A DNA stretch of 64,000 nucleotides from Intrasporangiaceae bacterium. GTDB taxonomy: Bacteria > Actinomycetota > Actinomycetes > Actinomycetales > Dermatophilaceae. Both the position numbers and the translations under genes were made by a program. Location: NCBI GenBank assembly GCA_021324575.1, contig JAJPIW010000099.1, forward strand, positions 1 through 64,000, given 5' to 3'. Of the stretch, positions 1-8,701 are shown piece after piece (position 1 is the first letter of the stretch; every line of letters begins with the position of its first letter). The notes beneath the pieces were generated by a model. The model did not search any database, had not been told where the DNA came from, and worked only from the letters and a program-made list of their open reading frames with translations.

Positions 1-824
1 ATCCGTTGGATCGCCAGATCGGCCATCACCTGTCCCCGAGTCCGGCCGGCGACCGGCTGACACCCGTGCCCACCCACGACTGCGTCGGCGTCCCGCCCCA
101 GGGCGGCAAAAGCCCCGACCGTCTCCGCCAACGGGGCCAGGATGCTCAGGTAGGCCATCCCGTCCGGCGCCGGCCGGATGGTGACCCGCCGGGACCGGGC
201 CGCGGCCGCCATCCGCTTGACCACCGAGGCCGCGTCCAGCTGCGCCGCGACCCGCCGCGCCGCGGCCCCGGCACTCTTGGGGCCGAGCTTGGGCAGCACC
301 GGCGCCAACCGGGTATCCGCCATACCGCGGTCTTCCCGAGTCAGCGCGGCCGTGCCCTGCACGACCTTCGTGGCCACCCACTCACTGACCAGCCCCTGGG
401 TGAGCAGCCCGTGCAGCAACGGCATCTCGTTCACGAGGGCCTTGGCCAACCCCAGGTGCTGGTCTCCCCGGGTCGGGGACTCCCGCCGCGCCAAGGCGAC
501 CATCTCGGCCACCCCACGACCCTCCCTGCGCCGCGACGGCGACTGCTCAAGCTCCGGCCCCACCTCGTCCGGGCCGACCTGAACAGGTTCGGGGTCGTCG
601 GCGTGCCCGGCCCGGTGCGAGGCGTCGAACGCCACCGTCACCCGAGCCTGCGCCGCCCCCGAGGCTGCCTTCAGCTCCTCCAACGCACCGATCGCCGCCA
701 ACCGGTCCGCGTCCGAACACCCCGCTCCGTCCATCCCCGCCAGCTCGGTCACCAGGGCACGCACCCGCTCCGCCGGCGTCTGCACAACTGACGGCGGCGG
801 CGCGATCGACGTGATCCCCTCCAT
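1..824 (-). CDS. DUF222/13E12-type HNH endonuclease family protein, cut by window edge
   Basis: The reverse strand is open from an ATG at 824 to the left window edge, giving about 274 codons with no stop, so the C-terminal part is missing. The translation has the hallmarks of the DUF222 (13E12 repeat) family: the stretch ALARRESPTRGDQHLGLAKA near residues 115-133, then EMPLLHGLL, SEWVATKVV, and IRPAPDGMAYLSILAPLAE further on. Family members normally carry a C-terminal HNH nuclease motif, which would lie outside this window. The short gap GAGG-T-ATG leaves the ribosome binding site poor. The gene stands alone, facing away from the next gene cluster. These genes are multicopy in actinobacteria and of uncertain function; the nuclease activity is inferred only from the family. 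Confidence 0.85.
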   Translation of the reverse strand, partial: MEGITSIAPPPSVVQTPAERVRALVTELAGMDGAGCSDADRLAAIGALEELKAASGAAQARVTVAFDASHRAGHADDPEPVQVGPDEVGPELEQSPSRRREGRGVAEMVALARRESPTRGDQHLGLAKALVNEMPLLHGLLTQGLVSEWVATKVVQGTAALTREDRGMADTRLAPVLPKLGPKSAGAAARRVAAQLDAASVVKRMAAAARSRRVTIRPAPDGMAYLSILAPLAETVGAFAALGRDADAVVGGHGCQPVAGRTRGQVMADLAIQR

Positions 825-964
825 ACCTCAATTAGAACACCTGTCTGAACCCAGCACAACCCCCAAGGGCAACCAATTCCGTTTGGTGCCAATGCAGGTC
901 GTGTTCTTGTAACTTGCGACGAGGCGCAGATGCCGAGGTCTATGCGGCCTGCCGGAGCCGTCGC

Positions 965-1324
965 CTAGCCGACGCGGACTCCCTCGCGGCCGCGGTCCTG
1001 GCTCAGCTCGGCGATGACCATGACGACCGCCCCGACGAACAGGGCGATGCCCCACCAGTGCGGGCCGCGAGCCAGCAGCACCACGCCTACGACAACACAT
1101 CCCAGCCCGGCCACCAGGGCCCGCGGCACCGGCGGGATCCGGTGTGCGGCACGCGGAGCCATCCACACCGACCAGGCGACGACGACGAGCACGGCCACCA
1201 CGACACCCACGACCCAGCCCGGCCAGCCTCCGACGGCCGGATGGATCGCCACGGCCACGCCCGCCCAGAGCAGTAGCTCGGTGGCGAAGGCGAGCGCCCC
1301 CAGCAGCCCGACCGCGAGCGGCAT
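965..1324 (-). CDS. YrdB-like (DUF2568) small membrane protein
   Basis: This 119-residue product has about four hydrophobic segments. It carries the DUF2568 pattern: an early FATELLLWAG segment, then a central WSVWMAPRAAHRI motif of tryptophan, APRA and arginines, and a late membrane helix. The reading frame extends upstream to 1432, but that would overlap the upstream nuoB-like gene by about 98 bp, so the ATG at 1324, ten bases after that gene's stop, is preferred. It is the last gene of a minus-strand run that starts with glycerate 2-kinase. The function of the family is not known to me. No catalytic residues are visible. Confidence 0.6.
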   Translation of the reverse strand: MPLAVGLLGALAFATELLLWAGVAVAIHPAVGGWPGWVVGVVVAVLVVVAWSVWMAPRAAHRIPPVPRALVAGLGCVVVGVVLLARGPHWWGIALFVGAVVMVIAELSQDRGREGVRVG

Positions 1325-1334
1325 CAGCGCGGCA

Positions 1335-1931
1335 TCAGCGCGCCGAGGGCGTCGGTCGCTCGACCAGACCCCGGGAGACCTCAGCCGAGGTGGCCGCTCG
1401 GTGACCGGCATACGACCGTCGTTGCTTGGCACCGATCGCCTTGCCGGACAAGGTCTCCGAGGCGATCTTCTCCTGGAGCTTCAGGATGCCTTGGAGCAGC
1501 GCCTCGGGTCGGGGTGGGCAGCCGGGGACGTAGACGTCGACCGGGATGATCGTGTCGACGCCCTTGGTGACGCAGTAGGAGTCCCAGTACGGGCCGCCGG
1601 AGTTGGAGCAGGCGCCGAAGGAGATGACGTACTTCGGCTCGGGCATCTGGTCGTAGAGCCGGCGGATCGCGGGCGCCATCTTGTCGGTCACCGTCCCGGA
1701 GACGACCATCAGGTCGGCCTGCCGCGGACCGGGCGCGAACGGGATGACTCCGAGCCGGATGAAGTCGTGCCGGGCCATGGAGGCGGCGATGAACTCGATG
1801 GCGCAGCAGGCCAACCCGAAGTTGAACACCCACAGGCTGTATCGGCGGCCCCAGTTGAGGACGACCTTGATCGGCGTCGGGGCGTGCTCCCCCAACAGCC
1901 CAACGCGGGGCATCGGCAGGTCGACGCTCAT
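1335..1931 (-). CDS. NuoB-like complex I subunit, second (orphan) copy
   Basis: This 198-residue protein belongs to the NuoB/PSST family, which carries the N2 [4Fe-4S] cluster next to the quinone site. All four expected ligands are present: Cys42-Cys43 in ACCAIE, Cys108 in GACSNSGG and Cys138 in PGCPPRPEA. The ATG at 1931 follows the nuoA-like gene by nine bases. It is clearly a different gene from the operon copy at 41090-41698, with an altered N-terminus ([13 protein letters not shown]) and a basic C-terminal tail. Only a nuoA-like partner accompanies it, with no NuoC, D, H or I. It may replace NuoB in an alternative complex I assembly or serve a related ferredoxin- or F420-linked enzyme; both ideas are inference. 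Confidence 0.88.
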   Translation of the reverse strand: MSVDLPMPRVGLLGEHAPTPIKVVLNWGRRYSLWVFNFGLACCAIEFIAASMARHDFIRLGVIPFAPGPRQADLMVVSGTVTDKMAPAIRRLYDQMPEPKYVISFGACSNSGGPYWDSYCVTKGVDTIIPVDVYVPGCPPRPEALLQGILKLQEKIASETLSGKAIGAKQRRSYAGHRAATSAEVSRGLVERPTPSAR

Positions 1932-1940
1932 AGCCCCACC

Positions 1941-2366
1941 CTAGAGCCAGCGGAGCAGGCCCCGACGGGCCGCGTGGACCAGGCCGACGAGGAGGATCCC
2001 GACGAAGATCGCGATCTCGACGAGGCTCGCCGCCCCGAGGTGGGCATCGCGCACGACGAGCGCCCAGGGGAAGAGGTAGACCGCGTCGACCGCGAAGATG
2101 ACGTAGAGGAACGCGAAGACGAAGTAGCGGACCTGGGTCTGCGCCCACCCGCCACCGACCGGGTCGACTCCCGACTCATAGGTCGTCAGGGTCGCGGCCG
2201 TCGCAGCCCGCGGGGCGAGGAGCCGGCGCGCCCCCATCGCGGCGACGAAGAGCAGCAGCCCGGCAAGGACCACGGCTGCCACGACGACGTACCCGTTCAC
2301 GGTGGCCAGCGTAGCCAGCGTCACCGGGGCCGTCGACCGGCGGACAACACCGTCGATGGCGCTCAT
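1941..2366 (-). CDS. NuoA-like complex I membrane subunit, second (orphan) copy
   Basis: This 141-residue protein has three hydrophobic helices and the NuoA signature: YESGVDPVGGG near residues 63-73, then VRYFVFAFLYVIFAVDAVY and LFPWA. It is longer at the N-terminus than the operon NuoA (41715-42077) and has YESG where that one has YECG, so it is diverged rather than a recent copy. The ATG at 2366 lies 22 bases behind the glycerate 2-kinase stop, and the nuoB-like gene follows after nine bases, so the three are probably cotranscribed. It is expected to sit at the junction of the membrane and peripheral arms, beside NuoB and NuoH. Confidence 0.87.
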   Translation of the reverse strand: MSAIDGVVRRSTAPVTLATLATVNGYVVVAAVVLAGLLLFVAAMGARRLLAPRAATAATLTTYESGVDPVGGGWAQTQVRYFVFAFLYVIFAVDAVYLFPWALVVRDAHLGAASLVEIAIFVGILLVGLVHAARRGLLRWL

Positions 2367-2388
2367 GCTCAGCCGACGAGAAGAAGAC

Positions 2389-3651
2389 CTAGGTGACCAG
2401 GATCGCCCGGAAGTCGTTGACGTTGGTCAGGGTCGGCCCGGTAACGATGAGATCGCCGAGCGCATCGAAGTACGAGTAGCCGTCGTTGTCGGCGAGGTAC
2501 GCGGCGGCCACCACCCCCGCGGCCCGGCCCCGGTCCAGGGTGTCCGGTGACATCACGGCACCGGCGTTGTCCTCGGTGCCGTCGATGCCGTCGGTGTCGC
2601 AGGCGACCGCGTGGATCCCGGGATGGCCGTCGAGGGCGATCGTGAGTGCGAGGAGGAACTCGACGTTGCGTCCGCCGCGCCCTTGGCCGCGCACCGTCAC
2701 GGTCGACTCGCCACCCGACAGCAGCACACACGGCTTGGCTCCCGGCTGGTCGTGCAGGGCCACCTGCTTGGCGATGCCGGCCATGACGATGGCCATCTCG
2801 CGGGCCTCGCCCTCGATCGCGTCGCCCAGGATCACCGGCGTCACGCCGGCGGCGCGCGCGACCTCGGCGGCCGCCTCGAGCGACATCTGCGGCGTCGCGA
2901 TCATCACCTGGCTGGCCCGCGCCAGGCGCGGGTCGCCCGGCTTGGGGGTCTCGTCCGCGCCGAGCATCAGGTGCTCGATCGCCGAGCTCGGCTCGGTGAT
3001 GCCGTACTTCCCGATGATCGCGAGCGCGTCGGCATACGTCGTCGCGTCGGCCACCGTCGGGCCCGACGCGATCACTGACGGGTCGTCCCCCGGGACGTCG
3101 GAGATCGTCATGGTGACCACCCGCGCCGGTGCACAGGCAGCCGCCAGTCGGCCGCCCTTGATCGCCGACAGGTGCTTGCGTACGCAGTTCATCTCGGTGA
3201 TGGTCGCGCCGGACCTCAGCATCGCCCGGTTCATCTCCTGCTTGTCCGCCAGCGTGAGGCCGGCTCCCGGCAAGGTGAGCAGCGCCGAGCCGCCGCCGGA
3301 GATCAGGCAGACGACGAGGTCGTCCTCGGTCAGCCCCCGCACGAGCTCGAGCATCCGCTCGGCAGCATCACGGCCGGCCGCGTCGGGCACCGGGTGCGAG
3401 GCCTCGACGACCTCGATCCGCTCGGTCGGCACAGCATGGCCGTACCGGGTGACGACCAGGCCCGACACCTCACCCGCCCAGCGCCGCTCGAACGCCCGCG
3501 CCATCGCCGCGCTCGCCTTGCCGGCGCCGATCACGATGGTGCGTCCCCGGGGTGGTGCCGGCAGGTGTGGCGCGATGCAGATGTCCGGCTGCGCAGCGGC
3601 GACCGCAGCGTCGAACATCTTTCGCAGCAGGCGGCGGGCGTCGGTCGTCAT
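2389..3651 (-). CDS. Glycerate 2-kinase (type II, MOFRL family)
   Basis: This 420-residue protein phosphorylates D-glycerate to 2-phosphoglycerate with ATP. The N-terminal DUF4147-type domain shows VIGAGKASAAMA at about residues 40-51, LISGGGSALL at 117-124 and a KGGRLA segment near 165. The C-terminal MOFRL domain shows LLSGGESTVTVRGQGRGGRNVEF at about 309-331 and CDTDGIDG. Such proteins are often mislabelled hydroxypyruvate reductase TtuD. It is transcribed divergently from sgaA and hprA, whose combined product is glycerate, so the three genes form one pathway. A TACGAT box lies six bases before the ATG, compatible with a leaderless or very short leader. Confidence 0.9.
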   Translation of the reverse strand: MTTDARRLLRKMFDAAVAAAQPDICIAPHLPAPPRGRTIVIGAGKASAAMARAFERRWAGEVSGLVVTRYGHAVPTERIEVVEASHPVPDAAGRDAAERMLELVRGLTEDDLVVCLISGGGSALLTLPGAGLTLADKQEMNRAMLRSGATITEMNCVRKHLSAIKGGRLAAACAPARVVTMTISDVPGDDPSVIASGPTVADATTYADALAIIGKYGITEPSSAIEHLMLGADETPKPGDPRLARASQVMIATPQMSLEAAAEVARAAGVTPVILGDAIEGEAREMAIVMAGIAKQVALHDQPGAKPCVLLSGGESTVTVRGQGRGGRNVEFLLALTIALDGHPGIHAVACDTDGIDGTEDNAGAVMSPDTLDRGRAAGVVAAAYLADNDGYSYFDALGDLIVTGPTLTNVNDFRAILVT

Positions 3652-3787
3652 CCTTGGATCGTATGCAGCGGACTACGCCGAGGATTCACCCCCAGTGATG
3701 AGGCTCAGGGCTGAAAAGGCACCCAGACTGGGCCGGACCGACTGAGCGCACGCCCACCCGATCGACTCCGGTAGGAGGCCCTGACCC

Positions 3788-4975
3788 ATGGCAGGCCGCA
3801 ACTTTCTGTTCGTCCCCGGTCCGACCAACGTCCCCGAGCGGGTGCAGCAAGCGATGGTCGTCTCGATGGAGGACCACCGCTCGCCCAAGGTCCCCGAGCT
3901 GACGCACGCCGTGATCGAGGGCCTGAAGCCGGTCTTCAAGACCACGACGGCCACACCGATCATCTTCCCGTCCACCGGCACCGGCGGCTGGGAGTCGGCG
4001 CTCACCAACACCCTGTCGCCCGGCGACAAGGTGCTCGCGTCGCGTTTCGGCCAGTTCAGCCTGCTGTGGATCGACATGTGCGAGCGCCTCGGCCTCGAGG
4101 TCGAGGTCGTCGACGCGGAGTGGGGGGAGGGCGTCCCGGTCGAGAAGTACCAGGAGATCCTGGAAGCCGACACGGACCACACGATCAAGGCAGTGCTCGC
4201 CACGCACAACGAGACCGCCACCGGCGTCACCAGCGACATCGGCGGCGTGCGCGCGGCAATGGACGCCGCGGACCACCCTGCGCTGCTGTTCGTCGACGCG
4301 GTCAGCTCGATCGGCAGCATCGACTTCCGGCAGGACGAGTGGGGCGTGGACATCGCCGTCACCGGCTCGCAGAAGGGCCTGATGCTCCCGGCCGGTCTCG
4401 GCATCGTCTCGGTCAGCGAGAAGGCGCTCGCCGCGCGCGAGGGCTCCAAGTTCCCGCGCTGCTTCTTCGACTACGGCGACATGATCAAGGCCAACGGCAC
4501 CGGGTACTTCCCGTACACGCCGTCGCTTCCGATGCTCTACGGCTTGCGCGAGGCGCTGGCCATCATGGAGGAGGAGGGGCTGGAGAACGTCTTCCGGCGC
4601 CACCACTACCTCGCGTCCGGCGTGCGGGCAGCGGTCATGGAGGGCTGGGGGCTGCAGATCTGCGCCAAGGCGCCGAAGTGGTACTCCGACACGGTGACCG
4701 CGATCATGGTGCCTGAGGGCATCGACGGCGCGAAGGTCATCGACCGCGCGTTCCGGCGCTACAACCTCGCGCTCGGTGCGGGGCTCAACAAGGTGGCCGG
4801 CAAGCTGTTCCGCATCGGCCACCTCGGCGACCTCAACGAGTGCATGCTCCTCGGTGCGCTCGGTGGCGCCGAGATGGCGATGCAGGACGTGGGCATCCAG
4901 ATCACGCCCGGATCCGGCGTCGCCGCCGCCGAGAGCTACTGGCGGGCGAACGAGGCGGAAGGGGCTCCGGCGTGA
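3788..4975 (+). CDS. sgaA: Serine-glyoxylate aminotransferase
   Basis: This 395-residue class V aminotransferase starts with FVPGPTNVPERV, typical of the SgaA/AGXT group. Lys196 in TGSQKGLMLPAG is the PLP lysine, and Asp170 in LLFVDAVSSIGS is the residue that contacts the pyridine nitrogen. It should transfer the amino group of serine to glyoxylate, giving hydroxypyruvate and glycine. A good ribosome site, AGGAGG, lies nine bases before the ATG. The stop overlaps the GTG of hprA (GTGA), so the two are translationally coupled. The divergent glycerate kinase completes the route to 2-phosphoglycerate. Confidence 0.9.
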   Translation: MAGRNFLFVPGPTNVPERVQQAMVVSMEDHRSPKVPELTHAVIEGLKPVFKTTTATPIIFPSTGTGGWESALTNTLSPGDKVLASRFGQFSLLWIDMCERLGLEVEVVDAEWGEGVPVEKYQEILEADTDHTIKAVLATHNETATGVTSDIGGVRAAMDAADHPALLFVDAVSSIGSIDFRQDEWGVDIAVTGSQKGLMLPAGLGIVSVSEKALAAREGSKFPRCFFDYGDMIKANGTGYFPYTPSLPMLYGLREALAIMEEEGLENVFRRHHYLASGVRAAVMEGWGLQICAKAPKWYSDTVTAIMVPEGIDGAKVIDRAFRRYNLALGAGLNKVAGKLFRIGHLGDLNECMLLGALGGAEMAMQDVGIQITPGSGVAAAESYWRANEAEGAPA

Positions 4976-5916
4976 AGGTCGTCTTCCTCGACCGTGACTC
5001 GCTGAAGGCGACCGTCCGTGAGCCGGCGAAGACCACCGAGTACGTCGAGCACGCGGCGACCTCGCCGGACCAGGTCGTCGAGCGGCTCAAGGGCGCGACG
5101 GTCGCGATCGTCAACAAGGTGCCGCTGCGTGCGGAGACGCTGGAGCAGCTGCCGGACCTGAAGATGGTCGCGGTCGCCGCGACCGGCTACGACGTGATCG
5201 ACGTGGCGTACTGCAAGGAGCACGGCATCGCGGTCGCAAACATCCGCGGCTACGCGGTCCACACCGTGCCCGAGCACGCGTTCGCCCTGATCCTGGCATT
5301 GCGTCGCAACCTGATCGCCTACCGCGACGACGTCGAGGCCGGCGTGTGGAACAGGTCGGAGCAGTTCTGCTTCTTCACCCACGACATCGGCGACCTGCAC
5401 GGCGCGACGCTGGGCATCATCGGGGAGGGCGCGATCGGCCAGGCCACCGCCAAGATCGCGGCCGGGTTCGGCATGAAGGTGCTCTTCGCCGACCACGCGC
5501 CGCCGAAGGCCGAGGGCGTGGAGTTCACGCCGTTGGACCAGGTGCTGGCGGAGAGCGACGTGATCTCGATCCACGCACCGCTCACCGAGTCCACGCGCAA
5601 CGTCATCGGCTACGAGCAGCTGCAGCTGATGAAGCCCAACGCGCTGCTGATCAACACCTCCCGAGGCGGGCTGGTCGACGAGGAGGCACTGGTCCGGGCC
5701 CTGGACGAGGGGCTGATCGCGGGTGCCGGCTTCGACGTGCTGACCAATGAGCCGCCAAAGGACGGCAACCCGCTGCTCGACGTGCGCCGCAGCAACTTCA
5801 TCCTGACCCCGCACGTCGCTTGGGCCTCGGACGGCGCCATGCAGTATCTCGCCGACCAGCTCATCGACAACATCGACGCGTGGGCCGAGGGCAAGCCGCA
5901 GCACCTCATCACCTGA
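4972..5916 (+). CDS. hprA: Hydroxypyruvate reductase / D-2-hydroxyacid dehydrogenase
   Basis: This 314-residue NAD(P)H-dependent D-2-hydroxyacid dehydrogenase has the Rossmann motif GIIGEGAIG at residues 148-156. The catalytic trio appears as Arg231 in NTSRGGLVDE, Glu260 in LTNEPP and His281 in TPHVAW. It starts at a GTG that overlaps the sgaA stop. The frame is open further upstream, but that part only reads sgaA out of frame. From its coupling to SgaA and its family it should reduce hydroxypyruvate to D-glycerate. Glyoxylate reductase activity is a plausible side reaction. Confidence 0.9.
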   Translation: MKVVFLDRDSLKATVREPAKTTEYVEHAATSPDQVVERLKGATVAIVNKVPLRAETLEQLPDLKMVAVAATGYDVIDVAYCKEHGIAVANIRGYAVHTVPEHAFALILALRRNLIAYRDDVEAGVWNRSEQFCFFTHDIGDLHGATLGIIGEGAIGQATAKIAAGFGMKVLFADHAPPKAEGVEFTPLDQVLAESDVISIHAPLTESTRNVIGYEQLQLMKPNALLINTSRGGLVDEEALVRALDEGLIAGAGFDVLTNEPPKDGNPLLDVRRSNFILTPHVAWASDGAMQYLADQLIDNIDAWAEGKPQHLIT

Positions 5917-5952
5917 GCCAGATCAGCGACCCCGCCTCGTAGGCTCGACCGT

Positions 5953-6729
5953 ATGCCGTCCTCCCTCACCTTCGACGCCTACGGCGACGCGATCGGCTCT
6001 GCCGCAACGGTTCTGCGCGCCAGTGCCGGTGCTGTGTCCCTCGCTGCACCCGTGCCGACCTGCCCCGAGTGGTCGGTCCGCGACCTCGTGGTCCACCAGG
6101 GCATGGTCCACCGCTGGGCAGCACAGGTCGTCGACTCGGGCACGATGACCAGCGGCGAGGAGCTCACGACCGAGGGCGAGCAGGCGCCTGACCTGCTCGG
6201 CTGGTTCGACGAGGGCGCGACCGGCCTGCTCCAGGTCCTGTCGAGCGCACCCGCCGATCTCGTCGTCCCGTTCTTCCTCCACGACGCCGGCCCGGCACGT
6301 GCCGCGTGGGCGCGCCGGCAGGCGCACGAGACGACGATCCACGCGGTCGACGCGATGGCCGCACGGCTGGGCCGTGCCCCGTATGCCGCGGAGACCTGGT
6401 TCTCCCCCGACGTCGCCCTCGACGGGATCGACGAGCTGCTTCTCGGCTTCCTGCCCCGCGGCAAGACCCCGCTGCGGTCGGCGGACCCCCGGACCCTGCG
6501 CATCGCGCCCGCCGATAGCGACCACGTCTACGACGTCACCATCTCGACCGAGCCACCGCGGGTGGTGCGGGTCGAGGGAGACGTGAGCGGGCGGCATACC
6601 GATGCGGTCGTCAGCGGACCGGCCAAGGACCTCTACCTCGCGCTGTGGAACCGCGGCGGCGACGTCACGGTGACCGGGGCCGAGGACCAGCTCGACCTGT
6701 GGCACCGGGACATGCACGTCTCCTGGTGA
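5953..6729 (+). CDS. Maleylpyruvate isomerase family, mycothiol-dependent-type protein
   Basis: This 258-residue protein has the N-terminal four-helix (DinB-like) domain of the TIGR03083 family, with the typical VPTCPEWSVRDLVVHQGMVH segment near residues 35-54, whose histidines belong to the metal site. A later HETTIHAVDA segment adds another. A C-terminal domain of about 90 residues follows. The exact substrate cannot be read from the sequence; most members are unassigned mycothiol-S-transferase relatives. A TAGGCT box ends seven bases before the ATG, suggesting a leaderless mRNA. The ATG itself lies inside a copy of the dispersed GTATGCCG octamer. Confidence 0.8.
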   Translation: MPSSLTFDAYGDAIGSAATVLRASAGAVSLAAPVPTCPEWSVRDLVVHQGMVHRWAAQVVDSGTMTSGEELTTEGEQAPDLLGWFDEGATGLLQVLSSAPADLVVPFFLHDAGPARAAWARRQAHETTIHAVDAMAARLGRAPYAAETWFSPDVALDGIDELLLGFLPRGKTPLRSADPRTLRIAPADSDHVYDVTISTEPPRVVRVEGDVSGRHTDAVVSGPAKDLYLALWNRGGDVTVTGAEDQLDLWHRDMHVSW

Positions 6730-6829
6730 TCGCGCTGGCGGACGGCCGACGCGCTCCATCTCACACCGCAGACCTCCGACCGCCTCGTGAGCACCCGGCA
6801 TACGATTGAGAGTGCAACGAGAGGGAGCG

Positions 6830-8701
6830 ATGAGCAGCAAGACGGTGCAACAACTGGACAGGGTCGTCATTCGATTCGCCGGTGACTCCGGTGACGGGAT
6901 GCAGCTCACCGGTGATCGGTTCACCTCCGAGACGGCGGCCCTGGGCAACGACCTGTCGACACTGCCGAACTTCCCCGCCGAGATTCGCGCGCCCCAGGGG
7001 ACGCTGCCGGGTGTCTCGAGCTTCCAGCTGCACTTCGCCGACCACGACGTGATGACCCCCGGCGACGCCCCGGACGTCCTCGTCGCGATGAACCCGGCAG
7101 CCCTCAAGGCCAACCTCGCCGACGTCCCGCGCGGCGCGGTGATCATCGCCAACACCGACGAGTTCTCCAGCCGCAACCTGGCCAAGGTCGGGTATGCCGC
7201 GAACCCCCTCGACGACGGCAGCCTGGACTCCTGGCACGTCCACCCGGTGGCGCTCACGTCGATCACGGTCGAGGCGCTGGCCGAGTTCGACGGGCTGACC
7301 CGCAAGGAGAAGGAGCGCGCGAAGAACATGTTCGCGCTCGGGCTCCTGTCCTGGCTCTACCACCGGCCGACGACCGGGACCGAGGCGTTCCTCACCAAGA
7401 AGTTCGGCGCCCAGCCCGAGATCCTCGCGGCGAACCTGGCTGCCCTCAAAGCGGGTTGGAACTACGGAGAGACGACCGAGGACTTCGCGGTCTCCTACAA
7501 GATCGCGCCCGCGCCGATGCCGCGCGGCACCTACCGCAACATCACCGGCAACGTCGCGCTCGCCTACGGCATGGTCGCGGCGGCCCACAAGGCGCAGCTG
7601 CCGCTCGTCCTCGGCTCCTACCCGATCACCCCGGCCAGCGACATCCTGCACACCCTCTCGGCGCTCAAGCGCTACAACGTGACGACGATGCAGGCCGAGG
7701 ACGAGATCGCCGGTGTCGGCATCGCCCTCGGTGCTGCTTTCGGTGGTGCGATCGGGCTGACGACGACGTCCGGCCCCGGGCTGGCGCTCAAGGCCGAGAC
7801 GATCGGCCTCGCCGTCTCCCTCGAGCTCCCGCTCGTCGTCGTCGACGTCCAGCGCGGCGGCCCGTCGACCGGGCTGCCGACCAAGACCGAGCAGTCCGAC
7901 CTGCTCCAGGCGATGTTCGGCCGCAACGGGGAGTCGCCGGTCGCCGTCATCGCCCCGCGCTCGCCCGTCGACTGCTTCGACGCGGCGTTCGAGGCGGTCC
8001 GGATCGCGACGACCTACCGCACGCCGGTCATCATCCTGTCCGACGGCTACCTCGCCAACGGCTCCGAGCCCTGGGCCGTGCCCTCGACCGAGGGACTCCC
8101 CGACCTGCGTGTCTCGTATGCCAGCGAGCCCAATGCCGTTGACGACAAGGGCAAGCCGGTCTTCCGGCCGTTCCTGCGCGACCCCGAGACCCTGGCCCGG
8201 CCATGGGCCGTCCCGGGCACGCCGGGGCTGGAGCACCGGATCGGTGGCATCGAGAAGGCCGACGTCACCGGCGACATCTCCTACGACCCCGACAACCACG
8301 AGAAGATGACCCGGCTGCGGGCCGGCAAGATCGCGGGTATCGCCAAGAGCATCGCGCCCCTCGAGGTCGACGACCCAAGTGGTGAGGCGGAGGTGCTGGT
8401 CCTGGGCTGGGGGTCGACCTACGGTCCGATCGCCGCCGCCGTCCGCGCGGTCCGCAACACCGGAACCAAGGTCGCCACGGCGCACCTTCGCCACCTCAAC
8501 CCGTTCCCCGCCAACACCGGCGAGGTGCTGCGCGCCTACAAGCGGGTCATCGTCCCGGAGATGAACACCGGCCAGCTCGCGCTCCTGTTGCGGGCGGCAT
8601 ACCTCGTCGACATCCAGTCCCACACGTCCGTGCGCGGACTGCCCTTCACCACCGTCGAGCTCGCCGACGTCGTCGTCCGCGCGCTGGAGGACCTGTCATG
8701 A
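6830..8701 (+). CDS. korA: 2-oxoglutarate:ferredoxin oxidoreductase-type subunit alpha (gamma-alpha fusion)
   Basis: This 623-residue subunit joins a gamma domain (FAGDSGDGMQLTGD near residues 15-28) to the pyrimidine-binding alpha domain (GNVALAYGMVAAA, then LGSYPITPASDILH). This fused layout is typical of actinobacterial KorA. The ATG at 6830 has GAGGGAG just ahead; an in-frame start at 6806 would lie inside the leader and is less likely. It ends in an ATGA overlap with korB. With KorB it should oxidatively decarboxylate 2-oxoglutarate to succinyl-CoA, passing electrons to ferredoxin, as a bypass of the 2-oxoglutarate dehydrogenase complex. Confidence 0.92.
   Translation: MSSKTVQQLDRVVIRFAGDSGDGMQLTGDRFTSETAALGNDLSTLPNFPAEIRAPQGTLPGVSSFQLHFADHDVMTPGDAPDVLVAMNPAALKANLADVPRGAVIIANTDEFSSRNLAKVGYAANPLDDGSLDSWHVHPVALTSITVEALAEFDGLTRKEKERAKNMFALGLLSWLYHRPTTGTEAFLTKKFGAQPEILAANLAALKAGWNYGETTEDFAVSYKIAPAPMPRGTYRNITGNVALAYGMVAAAHKAQLPLVLGSYPITPASDILHTLSALKRYNVTTMQAEDEIAGVGIALGAAFGGAIGLTTTSGPGLALKAETIGLAVSLELPLVVVDVQRGGPSTGLPTKTEQSDLLQAMFGRNGESPVAVIAPRSPVDCFDAAFEAVRIATTYRTPVIILSDGYLANGSEPWAVPSTEGLPDLRVSYASEPNAVDDKGKPVFRPFLRDPETLARPWAVPGTPGLEHRIGGIEKADVTGDISYDPDNHEKMTRLRAGKIAGIAKSIAPLEVDDPSGEAEVLVLGWGSTYGPIAAAVRAVRNTGTKVATAHLRHLNPFPANTGEVLRAYKRVIVPEMNTGQLALLLRAAYLVDIQSHTSVRGLPFTTVELADVVVRALEDLS

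Noticed and set aside
829-850. Possible SOS box upstream of the DUF222 gene (GAAC...GAAC)
   Set aside because: The two GAAC blocks are in direct, not inverted, orientation with an eight-base gap, so they do not fit the actinobacterial LexA site.
1014-2396. Long plus-strand open frame (460 codons) opposite the nuoA/nuoB-like genes
   Set aside because: It is antisense to clearly conserved genes and shows only Asp/Arg/Gly-rich low-complexity sequence, as expected of the complementary phase of GC-rich coding DNA.
3673-4822. Minus-strand frames opposite sgaA
   Set aside because: They lie antisense to a well-conserved aminotransferase and have no family features.
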